Assembly (NCBI GenBank): GCA_963803335.1
Contig: CAWDME010000007.1
Span: 186,001-250,000, forward strand
DNA from: DASSUW01 sp963803335
GTDB taxonomy: Bacteria; Actinomycetota; Thermoleophilia; Solirubrobacterales; Solirubrobacteraceae
Reading direction: 5' to 3'
Length of the DNA stretch: 64,000 nt
The position numbers were made by a program, and so were the translations under genes. The notes below the pieces were generated by a model, which did no database searches, had not been told where the DNA came from, and worked only from the letters and a program-made list of their open reading frames with translations. Positions within the stretch are counted from its first letter, which is position 1, and each line of letters starts with the position of its first letter. This document shows, piece by piece, positions 1 through 8,105 of this stretch.

Positions 1-56
1 CGAACCTGCGACCTCTCGCGTGTGAAGCGAGCGCTCTCCCACTGAGCTACGCGCCC
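1..56 (-). tRNA. tRNA-Val (anticodon CAC), 3' end cut by window edge
   Basis: Read on the minus strand this gives a 7-nt acceptor 5' strand (GGGCGCG), a D arm (GCTC/GAGC), a 5-bp anticodon stem with loop TTCACAC, a 5-nt variable region and the first half of the T arm (GCAGG TTCG). The central loop triplet CAC decodes GUG, so this is a valine tRNA. The T arm and acceptor 3' strand lie beyond base 1. Confidence 0.93.
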
Positions 57-66
57 TGAAGCCGGC

Positions 67-813
67 TCAGTCTAGCCCCTCGGATCTCATCGATCCAAGC
101 AGGCGGGGGAGGACCGTGTCGGCGTCGCGGCTGGCCTGGGCGTAGTCGTCGTGGCGGCCGATGTCCTGCCAGTAGCCGCCGTACTCGAACGAGCCGACTG
201 GCTCGCCGCCGGCCAACAGCGCGAGCACGAGATCGGGGAGGTCGAACGCGCGGTCGGTCGGGACGAAGGCGATCGCCGCCGGGTCGAGGACGTAGACGCC
301 CATGCTCACGAGGTAGTCGAGCGTCGGCTTCTCCTCGTAGTCGTTGACCGCGCCGGTCGGGCCGCGGTGGCCGTCCAGGTGCAGGATCCCGTAGTCGGTC
401 TCGACCGTCCGCCGGTGGGTGGCAATCGTGAGCAGGTTCGCGCCCGCGTGGTGAGCGGCGACGAGCGCGCGATAGTCCAGGTCGGTCAGGACGTCGCCGT
501 TCATCATCAGGAACGTCTCGTCGAGCCCGTCGAGCCGGGCGATCGGGCCGGCGGTGCCGAGCGGCGACTCCTCGACGAAGTAGCGGATGCGCAGGCCGAA
601 CCGGGTCCCGTCGCCGAGGACGGCCTCCACGAGGTGGGCGAGGTGCCCGGTCGTGATCGCGACGTCCTCGACCCCCGCGGCGCCGAGCTGGCGTAGCACG
701 ATCTCGAGGATCGCGCGGTCGCCGACCGGGAGCAGCGGCTTGGGGATGACCGTCGTGTACGGGGCGAGCCGCGAGCCGCGGCCGCCGGCGAGTATGACCG
801 CGGTTCGGACCAT
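67..813 (-). CDS. Sugar-1-phosphate nucleotidyltransferase
   Basis: A 248-residue NTP_transferase-family enzyme that would join a sugar 1-phosphate to an NTP, giving an activated sugar for the polymer made by this locus. The N-terminus has the family signature AGGRGSRLAPYT followed by IPKPLLPVGD, and the metal-binding motif appears as MNGDVL near residue 105. Its length fits the short catalytic-domain form without a left-handed beta-helix tail. GDP-mannose and dTDP-glucose types cannot be separated by eye. The ATG at 813 is only 23 bp from the divergent start at 837, so promoters of both genes must overlap or lie in the coding regions. TAGATACT sits 8 nt before the ATG. Confidence 0.88.
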   Translation of the reverse strand: MVRTAVILAGGRGSRLAPYTTVIPKPLLPVGDRAILEIVLRQLGAAGVEDVAITTGHLAHLVEAVLGDGTRFGLRIRYFVEESPLGTAGPIARLDGLDETFLMMNGDVLTDLDYRALVAAHHAGANLLTIATHRRTVETDYGILHLDGHRGPTGAVNDYEEKPTLDYLVSMGVYVLDPAAIAFVPTDRAFDLPDLVLALLAGGEPVGSFEYGGYWQDIGRHDDYAQASRDADTVLPRLLGSMRSEGLD

Positions 814-836
814 CCCCTGGGAGTATCTAGGAACCG

Positions 837-1988
837 ATGCAGAGAACAGGGACGTTTCCCGAGGTACCGCTCTTCGACCTACGGCTGGATCCGGAGGACA
901 TCGAGGCGGTGATGGAGGTCTTGCGATCCGGCTGGCTGACGATGGGGCCGCGAATCCAGGAGTTCGAGCGCGTCTTCGCCGAGCGCCTCAGGACGCGCCA
1001 CGCGATCGCCGTGTCGAGCTGCACTGCGGCGCTGCACCTCGCGTACCTCGGCGCCGGCGTCGGGCCCGGCGACGAGGTCGTCGTGCCCGCGATGACGTTC
1101 GCCGCCACCGCCGCGGCCGCGATCTACTGCCGGGCGACGCCGGTGTTCGCCGACATCCTCGGGCCGCACGACCTGTCGCTCGACCCGGAGGATGTCGAGC
1201 GTAAGATCACGGACCGCACGAAGGCGGTCTGCGTGGTGCACTTCGCCGGCTATCCGGGTCCCGTGAAGGAGCTCAAGGCGCTGTGCGACGATCGCGGCAT
1301 CGCGCTGATCGAGGACGCCGCGCACGCCCCGCACGCGTGCGTCGACGACCGGATGATGGGCACCTGGGGCCTCGCCGGCGCGTTCTCGTTCTTCTCCAAC
1401 AAGGTGCTCGCGTGCGGAGAGGGCGGGCTCATCGCCACCGACGATGACGACCTCGCGGCGCTCGCCCGCTCGCTGCGCAGCCAGGGCATGACGTCGGGCT
1501 CATGGAGTCGCTTCACGCGCGAGACCACCGGCTACGACGCGGTCGGCCTCGGCTACAACTACCGCCTCGACGAGCCGCGAGCCGCGCTGCTGCTCTCCCG
1601 GCTGCGGCGACTCGATCGCGACGTCGCCCGCCGCCGCGAGCTCACGCGCGCCTACCGCAGCAAGCTGCGCGCGATCGACGGCCTGACGGTGCCGTACGAC
1701 GACGCCGACGTCGAGCGCTCGACGTGCTACGTGATGCCGGTCGTGGTCGACGACGAGAGCCGGCGCGACGACGTCCGCCGCCAGCTGCGCGAGCGCCATG
1801 GCGTGCAGACGTCGCTGTTCTATCCGGCGATCCACGAGTTCACCGCCTACCGCGAGCGCTTCGGGGTGACGAGCCTGCCGCGCAGCGAGCACATCGCTCG
1901 CGCCGAGATCACGATCCCGCTGTTCCCCGAGATGGACGAGGCGACGCAGGACCGCGTCGTCGGCGCGCTCGCCGAGGCGCTGGCATGA
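837..1988 (+). CDS. DegT/DnrJ/EryC1/StrS-family PLP aminotransferase (first of tandem pair)
   Basis: A 383-residue fold-type I sugar aminotransferase. By family it transfers an amino group from glutamate or glutamine to a keto-sugar nucleotide. Visible family features are LRSGWLTMGPR near the N-terminus, SSCTAALHLA for phosphate binding, EDAAHAP, and the PLP-lysine segment FFSNKVLACGEGG. It is followed by a paralogue whose ATG overlaps this stop (ATGA, 1985-1988), so the two are translationally coupled. The pair suggests two amino groups on the repeat unit or a heteromeric enzyme. Exact substrate is unknown. Confidence 0.9.
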   Translation: MQRTGTFPEVPLFDLRLDPEDIEAVMEVLRSGWLTMGPRIQEFERVFAERLRTRHAIAVSSCTAALHLAYLGAGVGPGDEVVVPAMTFAATAAAAIYCRATPVFADILGPHDLSLDPEDVERKITDRTKAVCVVHFAGYPGPVKELKALCDDRGIALIEDAAHAPHACVDDRMMGTWGLAGAFSFFSNKVLACGEGGLIATDDDDLAALARSLRSQGMTSGSWSRFTRETTGYDAVGLGYNYRLDEPRAALLLSRLRRLDRDVARRRELTRAYRSKLRAIDGLTVPYDDADVERSTCYVMPVVVDDESRRDDVRRQLRERHGVQTSLFYPAIHEFTAYRERFGVTSLPRSEHIARAEITIPLFPEMDEATQDRVVGALAEALA

Positions 1989-3121
1989 GCTGGGCCGTGT
2001 CCCTCACCGACGTGCGCATGACCGAGGAAGACCTCGAGGCGGTCGCCGAGACACTGCGCTCGGGCTGGCTGACGATGGGCCCGCGCACGCGCGCGTTCGA
2101 GGCGGCGGTCGAGGAATCGACAGCGGCCGCCCACGCCGTCGCGGTGTCGAGCGGCACCGCGGCGCTGCACCTCGCCTGCGCCGCGCTCGGCCTGGGCCCC
2201 GGCGACGAGGTGATCGTCCCCGCGTTCACGTTCCTCGCCACCGCCCACGCCCCGCGCTACGTCGGCGCGACGCCCGTCCTCGCCGACGTCGTCGCGCCCG
2301 AGTGCCCGAACCTCGACCCGCACGACGTCGAGCGCCGCATCACGCCGCGGACCAAAGCCGTGATCGCGGTGCACATGTGCGGCTACGCGGCCGACACCGA
2401 CGCGCTGTCCGAGCTCTGCGCACAGCACGGCCTGCGGCTGATCGAGGACGCGGCGCAGGCGTTCGCCGCACGCGTCGGCGCCGGCCGCAAGCCCGCCGGA
2501 ACCGTCGGCGACGTGGGCTGCCTGTCGTTCTTCTCCAAGAAGCAGCTCTGCGTCGGCGAGGGCGGCATGGTGCTCACCGGCGACGCGACGCTCGCCGACC
2601 GCGTGCGACTGCTGCGCAGCCACGCCATGACGTCGGGGACCTGGGACCGCCACCACGGCCACGAGGACTCCTACGACATCGTCGACGTCGGCTTCAACTT
2701 CCGGCTCGACGAGCCGCGGGCCGCGCTCGGGCTCAGCCGCCTGCCGCGCGTGGCTGCCGGCATCGAGGAGCGCCGCGCGACGGTGCGCACCTACCGCGAG
2801 CGCCTCGGCCCGCTCGAGGGGCTGACGCTGATGTGGGACGACGAGGCGGTGGAGCGGGCGTCGCACTTCGCGTTCCCGGTCCTGTTCGACAGCGGAGCGG
2901 CGCGCGCCCGCGCCGCCGAAGTCATCGCCGACCGCGGCGTGCAGACGACCCGCTATCCGGTGCTGCACGCGCTGACCGAGTACGCGCCCTACGCCGCCCA
3001 GGGGTCGCTCCCCAACGCGGAGGCGACCGCCGACCGCCATCTCGCGCTCCCGCTGTCGGCGGGGATGAGCGACGAGCATGTCGGCCTCGTCGTAGACGCG
3101 GTCCAGGCCGCGCTGCGGTGA
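1985..3121 (+). CDS. DegT/DnrJ/EryC1/StrS-family PLP aminotransferase (second of tandem pair)
   Basis: A 378-residue paralogue of the preceding gene with the same opening (ETLRSGWLTMGPR), SSGTAALHLA, EDAAQAF and the PLP-lysine block FFSKKQLCVGEGG. The start is taken at the ATG inside the ATGA overlap at 1985. The open frame runs further upstream, but only through the antisense-like GC shadow of the first gene. Both copies keep the catalytic lysine and the conserved aspartate of EDAA, so neither looks dead. It overlaps the next gene by GTGA (3118-3121), continuing the coupled operon. It probably acts on a second keto-sugar of the same polymer. Confidence 0.9.
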   Translation: MSWAVSLTDVRMTEEDLEAVAETLRSGWLTMGPRTRAFEAAVEESTAAAHAVAVSSGTAALHLACAALGLGPGDEVIVPAFTFLATAHAPRYVGATPVLADVVAPECPNLDPHDVERRITPRTKAVIAVHMCGYAADTDALSELCAQHGLRLIEDAAQAFAARVGAGRKPAGTVGDVGCLSFFSKKQLCVGEGGMVLTGDATLADRVRLLRSHAMTSGTWDRHHGHEDSYDIVDVGFNFRLDEPRAALGLSRLPRVAAGIEERRATVRTYRERLGPLEGLTLMWDDEAVERASHFAFPVLFDSGAARARAAEVIADRGVQTTRYPVLHALTEYAPYAAQGSLPNAEATADRHLALPLSAGMSDEHVGLVVDAVQAALR

Positions 3122-3879
3122 AGCGCCCGATCGTCCTCGGCTATCACGGCATCGCCGACGTCGACCCGCGGCGCGACCCGGTGCGCCTGTTCGTGGGCCC
3201 TGACGCGTTCCGCCGCCAGGTCTCGCGCATGCAGTCGCGCGGCTACCGCTTCCTGCCGATGGCGGCATTCGCCGACGCGCTCGACAACGGCGCCGACCTC
3301 ACCGCCACCTGCGCGCTGACGTTCGACGACGGCACCGAGGACCACCTCACGGTGCTCGCCCCGATCCTCGCCGAGCTCGGCGTGCCCGCCACGGTGTACG
3401 TCTGCCCCGGCCTGTTCGGGACCGCGTATCCGTGGGCCGCGGGCGCGCGGTTCATGACCGAGGATGAGGTCGTCGAGCTCGCGCGCCACCCGCTCGTGGA
3501 GATCGGCTCGCACACGGTCGACCACACGGTGCTCGGCGACGCGTCGGCGGACGAGGCATACCGCGAGATGGCGACGTGCAAGCAGCGCCTCGAGGACCTT
3601 CTGCACACGGCGGTTCCGAGCTTCTGCTACCCGCGCTGCGTGTACTCGCCCGCCTGCCCGGACGCCGCCCGGCGCGCCGGCTACACGAGTGCGGTGACGT
3701 GCGGCGCGCGTGGCAGCTGGGACCCGTTCGAGCTCAAGCGCGAGACCGTGCACACCCCGGACGGGCCCGTCACCTTCGCGCTCAAGTCGCGCGGGCTGTA
3801 CTACGGCGTCAAGGAGCTGCCGCCGGCCCGGCTGGCGCGCTGGGCGACGCGGCGCTACCGCCATCGCCGCGAGCACTGA
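3118..3879 (+). CDS. Polysaccharide deacetylase (NodB/CE4 family)
   Basis: A 253-residue NodB-homology protein that would remove acetyl groups from N-acetylated sugars or polymers using a bound metal. The catalytic base motif TFDDG lies near residue 70 and the metal-binding motif SHTVDH near residue 130. A conserved YPR segment follows near residue 175. No signal peptide is visible, so it may act in the cytoplasm on lipid-linked precursors or leave by a non-classical route. The GTG start is fixed by the GTGA overlap with the aminotransferase. Its 3' end overlaps the convergent sulfotransferase gene by 71 bp. Confidence 0.88.
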   Translation: MKRPIVLGYHGIADVDPRRDPVRLFVGPDAFRRQVSRMQSRGYRFLPMAAFADALDNGADLTATCALTFDDGTEDHLTVLAPILAELGVPATVYVCPGLFGTAYPWAAGARFMTEDEVVELARHPLVEIGSHTVDHTVLGDASADEAYREMATCKQRLEDLLHTAVPSFCYPRCVYSPACPDAARRAGYTSAVTCGARGSWDPFELKRETVHTPDGPVTFALKSRGLYYGVKELPPARLARWATRRYRHRREH

Positions 3880-4843
3880 CCCAGTCGAGATCGGTCACCC
3901 CCGGCACCGGCCCGACGAGCCGCTCGACCAGCGCGAGGTCGGCAGCGTAGTGCGCACGCAGGCGCTCGAGCACCGCCGGCGCGGGCCGCTCGTCCATCCG
4001 CTCGTCGCGGGTCGGCTTGCGCTGGTCGAGGCGGTGGGCGAGCGTCCGGAACCGCGCCCGCGCGCCTGCGCGCGCGCCGTCCGGGATCGCGTTCCACACG
4101 TGCCTGAGGCCCGGCGTGTTCTTGACCACGCGCGGCGCCGCACCGAGCGCGGCGATCCGCCGCCCGGTGCCGCGCACCTGGTAGCGGACGCCGAGGTTGG
4201 GCGGCACGTGCGCGTCGTCGACGCCGAGGAAGCGGTAGACCTCGCGCAGCAGCTCCATCGGGTCCTCGCCGAGCACCGCCTGCGACCCGACGAACAGCTG
4301 CTCGCGCGGGAAGAAGCGCAGGTACGCCTCGAGCTGCAGGCCGTACTCGCCGGCGACGATGTGCTGGTGGCCGTCGAGCGGGCGGGCGCGGGCAGCCGCG
4401 AGCGCGTCGGGCGCCAGCTCGGCCTCGAGCGCCTGGTCGAGCGCGCGGTCGTCGTCTCCCAGCACGGTCGTCTGCCAGTAGCTGGAGATCGCGCGCTCGA
4501 CCGGGTCGCGCAGCATCGCGATCAGCTTCACGTCGGGGAACCGCTCGGCGATCCGGCGCGCGGTCACGACCACCGCGGGCTCCGCCTTTGCGTCGCGCCA
4601 GACGACCGGCCCGCCCATGTAGTGCGGCGTGATCTTCCCGTACAGCCGGCCCGCCGGCGCGCCGTGGAAGGCGACCGCGGCGAACGCCTCCCAGCCCTCC
4701 GCATAGGCGGCGTCGTTGGTGAAGAACGGCTGCTCCTTCGCCTCCGGCAGCCACAGCTGCGGGTGCGTGCGCAGGTACTCATGCAGCGACGTCGTGCCCG
4801 CCTTGGGCGCGCCGATGCCCAGGAAGTCCATCCCGATCGTCAC
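3809..4843 (-). CDS. Sulfotransferase (PAPS-dependent)
   Basis: A 344-residue cytosolic sulfotransferase-fold protein that would transfer sulfate from PAPS to a hydroxyl or amino group, here most likely of the exopolysaccharide. The 5'-phosphosulfate loop reads GAPKAGTTSLHEYL near residue 12. The 3'-phosphate-binding segment is LRDPVERAISSYW near residue 105. The GTG at 4843 overlaps the stop of the methyltransferase gene (GTGA), giving a coupled pair. An ATG four codons later is the alternative. The last ~23 residues are Gly/Ala/Pro/Ser-rich and read opposite the deacetylase 3' end, so they may be non-essential. Confidence 0.87.
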   Translation of the reverse strand: MTIGMDFLGIGAPKAGTTSLHEYLRTHPQLWLPEAKEQPFFTNDAAYAEGWEAFAAVAFHGAPAGRLYGKITPHYMGGPVVWRDAKAEPAVVVTARRIAERFPDVKLIAMLRDPVERAISSYWQTTVLGDDDRALDQALEAELAPDALAAARARPLDGHQHIVAGEYGLQLEAYLRFFPREQLFVGSQAVLGEDPMELLREVYRFLGVDDAHVPPNLGVRYQVRGTGRRIAALGAAPRVVKNTPGLRHVWNAIPDGARAGARARFRTLAHRLDQRKPTRDERMDERPAPAVLERLRAHYAADLALVERLVGPVPGVTDLDWVSARGDGGSAASPSAPAGPAAAP

Positions 4844-5502
4844 GGTTCCACGGTACCCGGGCGTCGCATGAGCACACAGCTCTGGCGCCAGCGCCAGGCG
4901 GGGATCCGCCGCCGCACCTGCTCGCTCACGCCCGGCAGCGGCAGCCAGCGCCCGCTGACCGGGATCCACGAGGGACGCGAGATGAGACCGCGGTAGTAGC
5001 GGGGATCGTCGATCCTCACCGACTCCGCGCGCACCCGCTCGAGGCCGCGGCGCTCGAACATGTCCGCGAGCTCGTCGGGCGTCGTCCGCAACATGTTGTC
5101 GACTGGGTCGAAGCTGCGGCGCGCGGTCTCAGGATGCTGGGCGACCAGGTATCCGTCGGGCGCGAGCGTCCGCACCGCCAGATCCACAGCGCGGTCCGGC
5201 GCTCGCAGGGCCATCAGCACGCCGTTGACCAACACCAGGGCATGCTCGCCGAGCCGCTCCGCCGTCGCCGCGTCGGCCTGATCGAGGTCGCACTCGATGT
5301 CCACACCGGGCGCCGCCTTCGCGTCGAGGTGCACGAGCTCGACGCCCCGGGCGCGCAGAGCCGCCAGCACCTCCTGCTCGATGTGCGGCTGCTCGACGGT
5401 CCGGTAGTGCAGCGTCGAGGATCCGATGTCGAGCGCGCGGGCGCCCGGGAGCTCGATCCCCGCCAGCGCCTCCCGCGTCCACGCAGCCGTCTCGACGTGC
5501 AC
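4840..5502 (-). CDS. SAM-dependent methyltransferase (class I, Methyltransf_11/23 type)
   Basis: A 220-residue Rossmann-fold methyltransferase. The SAM-binding motif I is ALDIGSSTLHYR near residue 23, the acidic post-II residue is in VHLDAKAAPGVDIECDL, and motif VRTLAPDGYLVAQHPE matches the later strand of the family. It has no membrane segment and lies in an operon with the sulfotransferase, so a sugar O-methylation role is reasonable, but the substrate is an inference. The GTG start is supported by TAAAGT 6 nt upstream (leaderless pattern). Confidence 0.82.
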   Translation of the reverse strand: MHVETAAWTREALAGIELPGARALDIGSSTLHYRTVEQPHIEQEVLAALRARGVELVHLDAKAAPGVDIECDLDQADAATAERLGEHALVLVNGVLMALRAPDRAVDLAVRTLAPDGYLVAQHPETARRSFDPVDNMLRTTPDELADMFERRGLERVRAESVRIDDPRYYRGLISRPSWIPVSGRWLPLPGVSEQVRRRIPAWRWRQSCVLMRRPGTVEP

Positions 5503-5514
5503 GCAGCGACTTTA
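5500..5514 (-). promoter_or_regulatory. -10 element for leaderless methyltransferase mRNA
   Basis: TAAAGT at 5509-5514 (minus strand), 6 nt before the GTG at 5502. No Shine-Dalgarno sequence fits between them. Confidence 0.5.
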
Positions 5515-5532
5515 GGGCTTCGGCCCGCCCGC

Positions 5533-5551
5533 TAGGGTGGCGCCTCCGATG
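5533..5551 (+). promoter_or_regulatory. -10 element for flippase gene
   Basis: TAGGGT at 5533-5538 lies 10 nt before the ATG at 5549. It fits the TANNNT-N6-10-start pattern seen elsewhere in the window and argues for 5549 over the GTG at 5537, which overlaps the hexamer. The same bases could also be read as a weak AGGG ribosome-binding site. Confidence 0.45.
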
Positions 5552-7012
5552 ACGGTTGACAGCAATCGGGCCCGCGCGTCGCGACGGATCGCGTTTGGGA
5601 CGCTCGCGCGATCGGGTGGCGAGGCGGTCGGGAAGGTTGCGTCGCTCATCTTCTTCGTCGTCATCGCCCGCCAGCTCGGCGAGGAGCAGTTCGGCGACTT
5701 CGTCTTCGGCATGTCGCTGAGCACCGTGCTGCTGATCATCGCCGGGCTCGGCATGCAGGAGATGATCGGGCGCGAGGTGGCAAAGGACCCGCGGCGGGCC
5801 GACGACCTCGTCTGGAACGTCATCGTCCTCAAGGGCCTGATGATGGTCGCTCTGCTCGTGGTGATCGTCGGCGTCGTGGCGGTGCAGGGCCGCTCGCTGG
5901 AGAGCGCGGCGGCGATCGTGATCGTCAGCGTCGGCATCGGCTTCGAGTACCAGGCGGGGACGCTGTACGCGGTGTTCGACGGCCGCGAGCGGCAGCAGTA
6001 CGTCGCCACCACGCTGATCGTCAACCGCGTCGCGACCGCGCTGATGGGCGTCGCCGCCGCACTCGCCGGGGCGAGCCTGGTCACCATCTCGATCCTGTTC
6101 ACCGCCGGCTCCGCGCTCGGCGTCGTCACCGCGTACTGGCTGATGGAGCGTTTCGTTCTCAGGCCGGCGCGGCGGATCGAGCCGCACGCCTGGCGCGCCC
6201 TCATCAAGGCGAGCCTGCCGCTCGGCATCCTCTCCCTGCTCGGAACCGTGTCGTTCCGCACGAGCGTGGTCATGCTCGGCCTGTTCTCTGCTGGGACGGC
6301 GGACGTCGGGGAGTACGGCGCCGCGTTCCGCCTCGTGGAGGCCTCGCTGTTCATCGCCGCCTCGTTCAACGCCGCGTCGCTGGCGTGGTTCTCGCGCCAG
6401 AACGGGGACGGCCCGGTGCCGATCAAGCGCGGCTTCGACATGGCGACGAAGACCGTGCTCACGCTCATGCTGCCGATCGGCCTCGGGCTCGCGTTGTACG
6501 CGCAGCCGCTGATCGAGGCGCTGTACGGGCCCGACTACGACGGCGCGGTGACGCCGCTGCGGATCCTCGGCGCCCTCTGCGCGCTGTGGGGGCTCAACAC
6601 GACGATGGTGACCGTGCTCGTGACCCGCAACCGGCCTGACGTCTACACGCGCCCAGCGCTGATCGCGCTGGTGCCGAACATCGTGCTCAGCGCCATCCTC
6701 ATCCCTGCCTACGGCGCGAAGGGCGCCGCGATCGCGGCGGTCGCCGCGGCCGTGCTGCTCGACGCGATGTCGGTCCCACGCACGGCGCGGCTGCTCGGCT
6801 CGCGCCGCTACCTGCGCGGGCTGGCCGCGCCGCTGGGCGCCGGCGCGGTGATGGCCGCGTGCACGGTCGCGCTCTCCGGCTTGCCGTGGGTCGCCGCCGC
6901 GATCCTCGCGGTGATCGCCTACGCCGGCGGGTTCCTGCTCATCGAGCGCGTCTTCTCGCCCGGCGACTTCGCGTTCTACGCGTCGGTCGCGCGGCTCAGC
7001 AGCGACCGGTAG
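5549..7012 (+). CDS. Wzx-type polysaccharide flippase (MOP/MATE superfamily)
   Basis: A 487-residue polytopic membrane protein of the polysaccharide-biosynthesis export family, which moves undecaprenyl-linked repeat units across the cytoplasmic membrane. The opening RRIAFGTLARSGGEAVGKVASLIFFVVIARQ is typical of Wzx proteins, and about 12-14 hydrophobic helices can be counted. It lies among glycosyltransferases and polymerase-like genes, which supports a Wzx/Wzy pathway. The start is placed at the ATG downstream of TAGGGT. Its 3' end overlaps the convergent glycosyltransferase by 37 bp. Confidence 0.88.
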   Translation: MTVDSNRARASRRIAFGTLARSGGEAVGKVASLIFFVVIARQLGEEQFGDFVFGMSLSTVLLIIAGLGMQEMIGREVAKDPRRADDLVWNVIVLKGLMMVALLVVIVGVVAVQGRSLESAAAIVIVSVGIGFEYQAGTLYAVFDGRERQQYVATTLIVNRVATALMGVAAALAGASLVTISILFTAGSALGVVTAYWLMERFVLRPARRIEPHAWRALIKASLPLGILSLLGTVSFRTSVVMLGLFSAGTADVGEYGAAFRLVEASLFIAASFNAASLAWFSRQNGDGPVPIKRGFDMATKTVLTLMLPIGLGLALYAQPLIEALYGPDYDGAVTPLRILGALCALWGLNTTMVTVLVTRNRPDVYTRPALIALVPNIVLSAILIPAYGAKGAAIAAVAAAVLLDAMSVPRTARLLGSRRYLRGLAAPLGAGAVMAACTVALSGLPWVAAAILAVIAYAGGFLLIERVFSPGDFAFYASVARLSSDR

Positions 7013-8076
7013 GTGTCGGCCAGTCGGTCCATGTGGACCTCGCGGTCGTGCTCGCGCTCGACGAACGCCCGGGCCCGGCCCGCGACGCCGGTGGACAGCT
7101 CCGGCTCGGCCAGGAGCCGGTCGACCGCGCCGGCGACCGCACCGGCGTGGATCGGCACGATCAGCGCCTCGCGCTCGTCGGCGATCTGCTCGTGCGCCCA
7201 CGGCAGGTCGGAGATCACGCACGGCGCGCCGCACGCCATCGCCTCGAACACCGATCGCGGCGCCGAGTCCGAGGACGTGATCGAGAGGCACGCGTCGGCG
7301 ACGCGGTAGTAGTCGGGCATCTGCTCGTAGTCGACGTGGCCGACCACGTGCACGCGGTCGGCGTAGGGGATCGCGCCGAGCGGGTTGTCCGTGGTCGCCA
7401 TGTGCTTGACGACGAGCTGCACGTCGTCGCGCTCGCCCGCCAGTTGCGCCCAGGCGTCGAGGATGGTCCCCGGGTTGTAGACCGGCGCCAGCGAACGCGG
7501 GCTGAGGACGACCGGACCCTCGCCGAGCCCCAGCTCCGCTCGCAGTGAGCGCTTCTCGTCGGCGTCCGCGGGCCGGAAGGCGGCGAGATCGACGCCCCAG
7601 TTGACCAGCCGGCAGTCCTCGGGTCGGGCGCCGAGCTCCACGAGCGCCTCGAGCAGCGCTTCCGAGTCGGCCATCGCGAGCGCCGCGCGCCGGAGCGCAA
7701 CCCGGTTTGCGACCCTCTGTGTGCGCCGCGCGCGGAAGACGTCCGACCCCCACGCCATCGCTACCAGCGGCTTGGCGCCGGCGACCGCGGCGAAGAACAC
7801 GAAGCCCGGGATCCAGTGGCCGTGCACGACGTCGGGTCGCAGCGCGCGCAGCAGCCGGCGCAGCCAGCGCACGTGCGCGGCGGCCCCGAGCAGCGTGCCC
7901 CGCGCCCGCCACGGCGCCAGGTGCACCGGGATGCCGGCGCCAGGCAGCGCCGAGGGCGGCAGGTCGGGCACCACATCGCCGCCCACCTGGACGTCGAAGC
8001 CCCGCTGCGCCATCGCGAGCGCCAGGTGCTCCACGTGCGGGTGGTTGACCGCGCCGAGCATGAGAAGACGAGCCAT
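6976..8076 (-). CDS. Glycosyltransferase, GT4-like (GT-B fold)
   Basis: A 366-residue GT-B glycosyltransferase. The N-terminal half binds acceptor (VVHGHWIPGFVFF, WGSDVF) and the C-terminal half has the donor-site pattern SDSAPRSVFEAMACGAPCVISDLPWAHEQI near residues 265-295, equivalent to the E-x7-E motif of GT4 enzymes. It should add one sugar to the lipid-linked repeat unit on the inner face of the membrane. It is transcribed against the flippase gene and diverges from the GT2 gene with only a 29-bp gap. Sugar specificity cannot be read. Confidence 0.85.
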   Translation of the reverse strand: MARLLMLGAVNHPHVEHLALAMAQRGFDVQVGGDVVPDLPPSALPGAGIPVHLAPWRARGTLLGAAAHVRWLRRLLRALRPDVVHGHWIPGFVFFAAVAGAKPLVAMAWGSDVFRARRTQRVANRVALRRAALAMADSEALLEALVELGARPEDCRLVNWGVDLAAFRPADADEKRSLRAELGLGEGPVVLSPRSLAPVYNPGTILDAWAQLAGERDDVQLVVKHMATTDNPLGAIPYADRVHVVGHVDYEQMPDYYRVADACLSITSSDSAPRSVFEAMACGAPCVISDLPWAHEQIADEREALIVPIHAGAVAGAVDRLLAEPELSTGVAGRARAFVEREHDREVHMDRLADTYRSLLSRATDA

Positions 8077-8105
8077 GCCTGAGAGAGCTTGTCATCATCC
8101 GGCCC

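Noticed and set aside
587..1204. Plus-strand frame bridging the first two genes
   Set aside because: Shadow of the nucleotidyltransferase and aminotransferase genes, no motifs.
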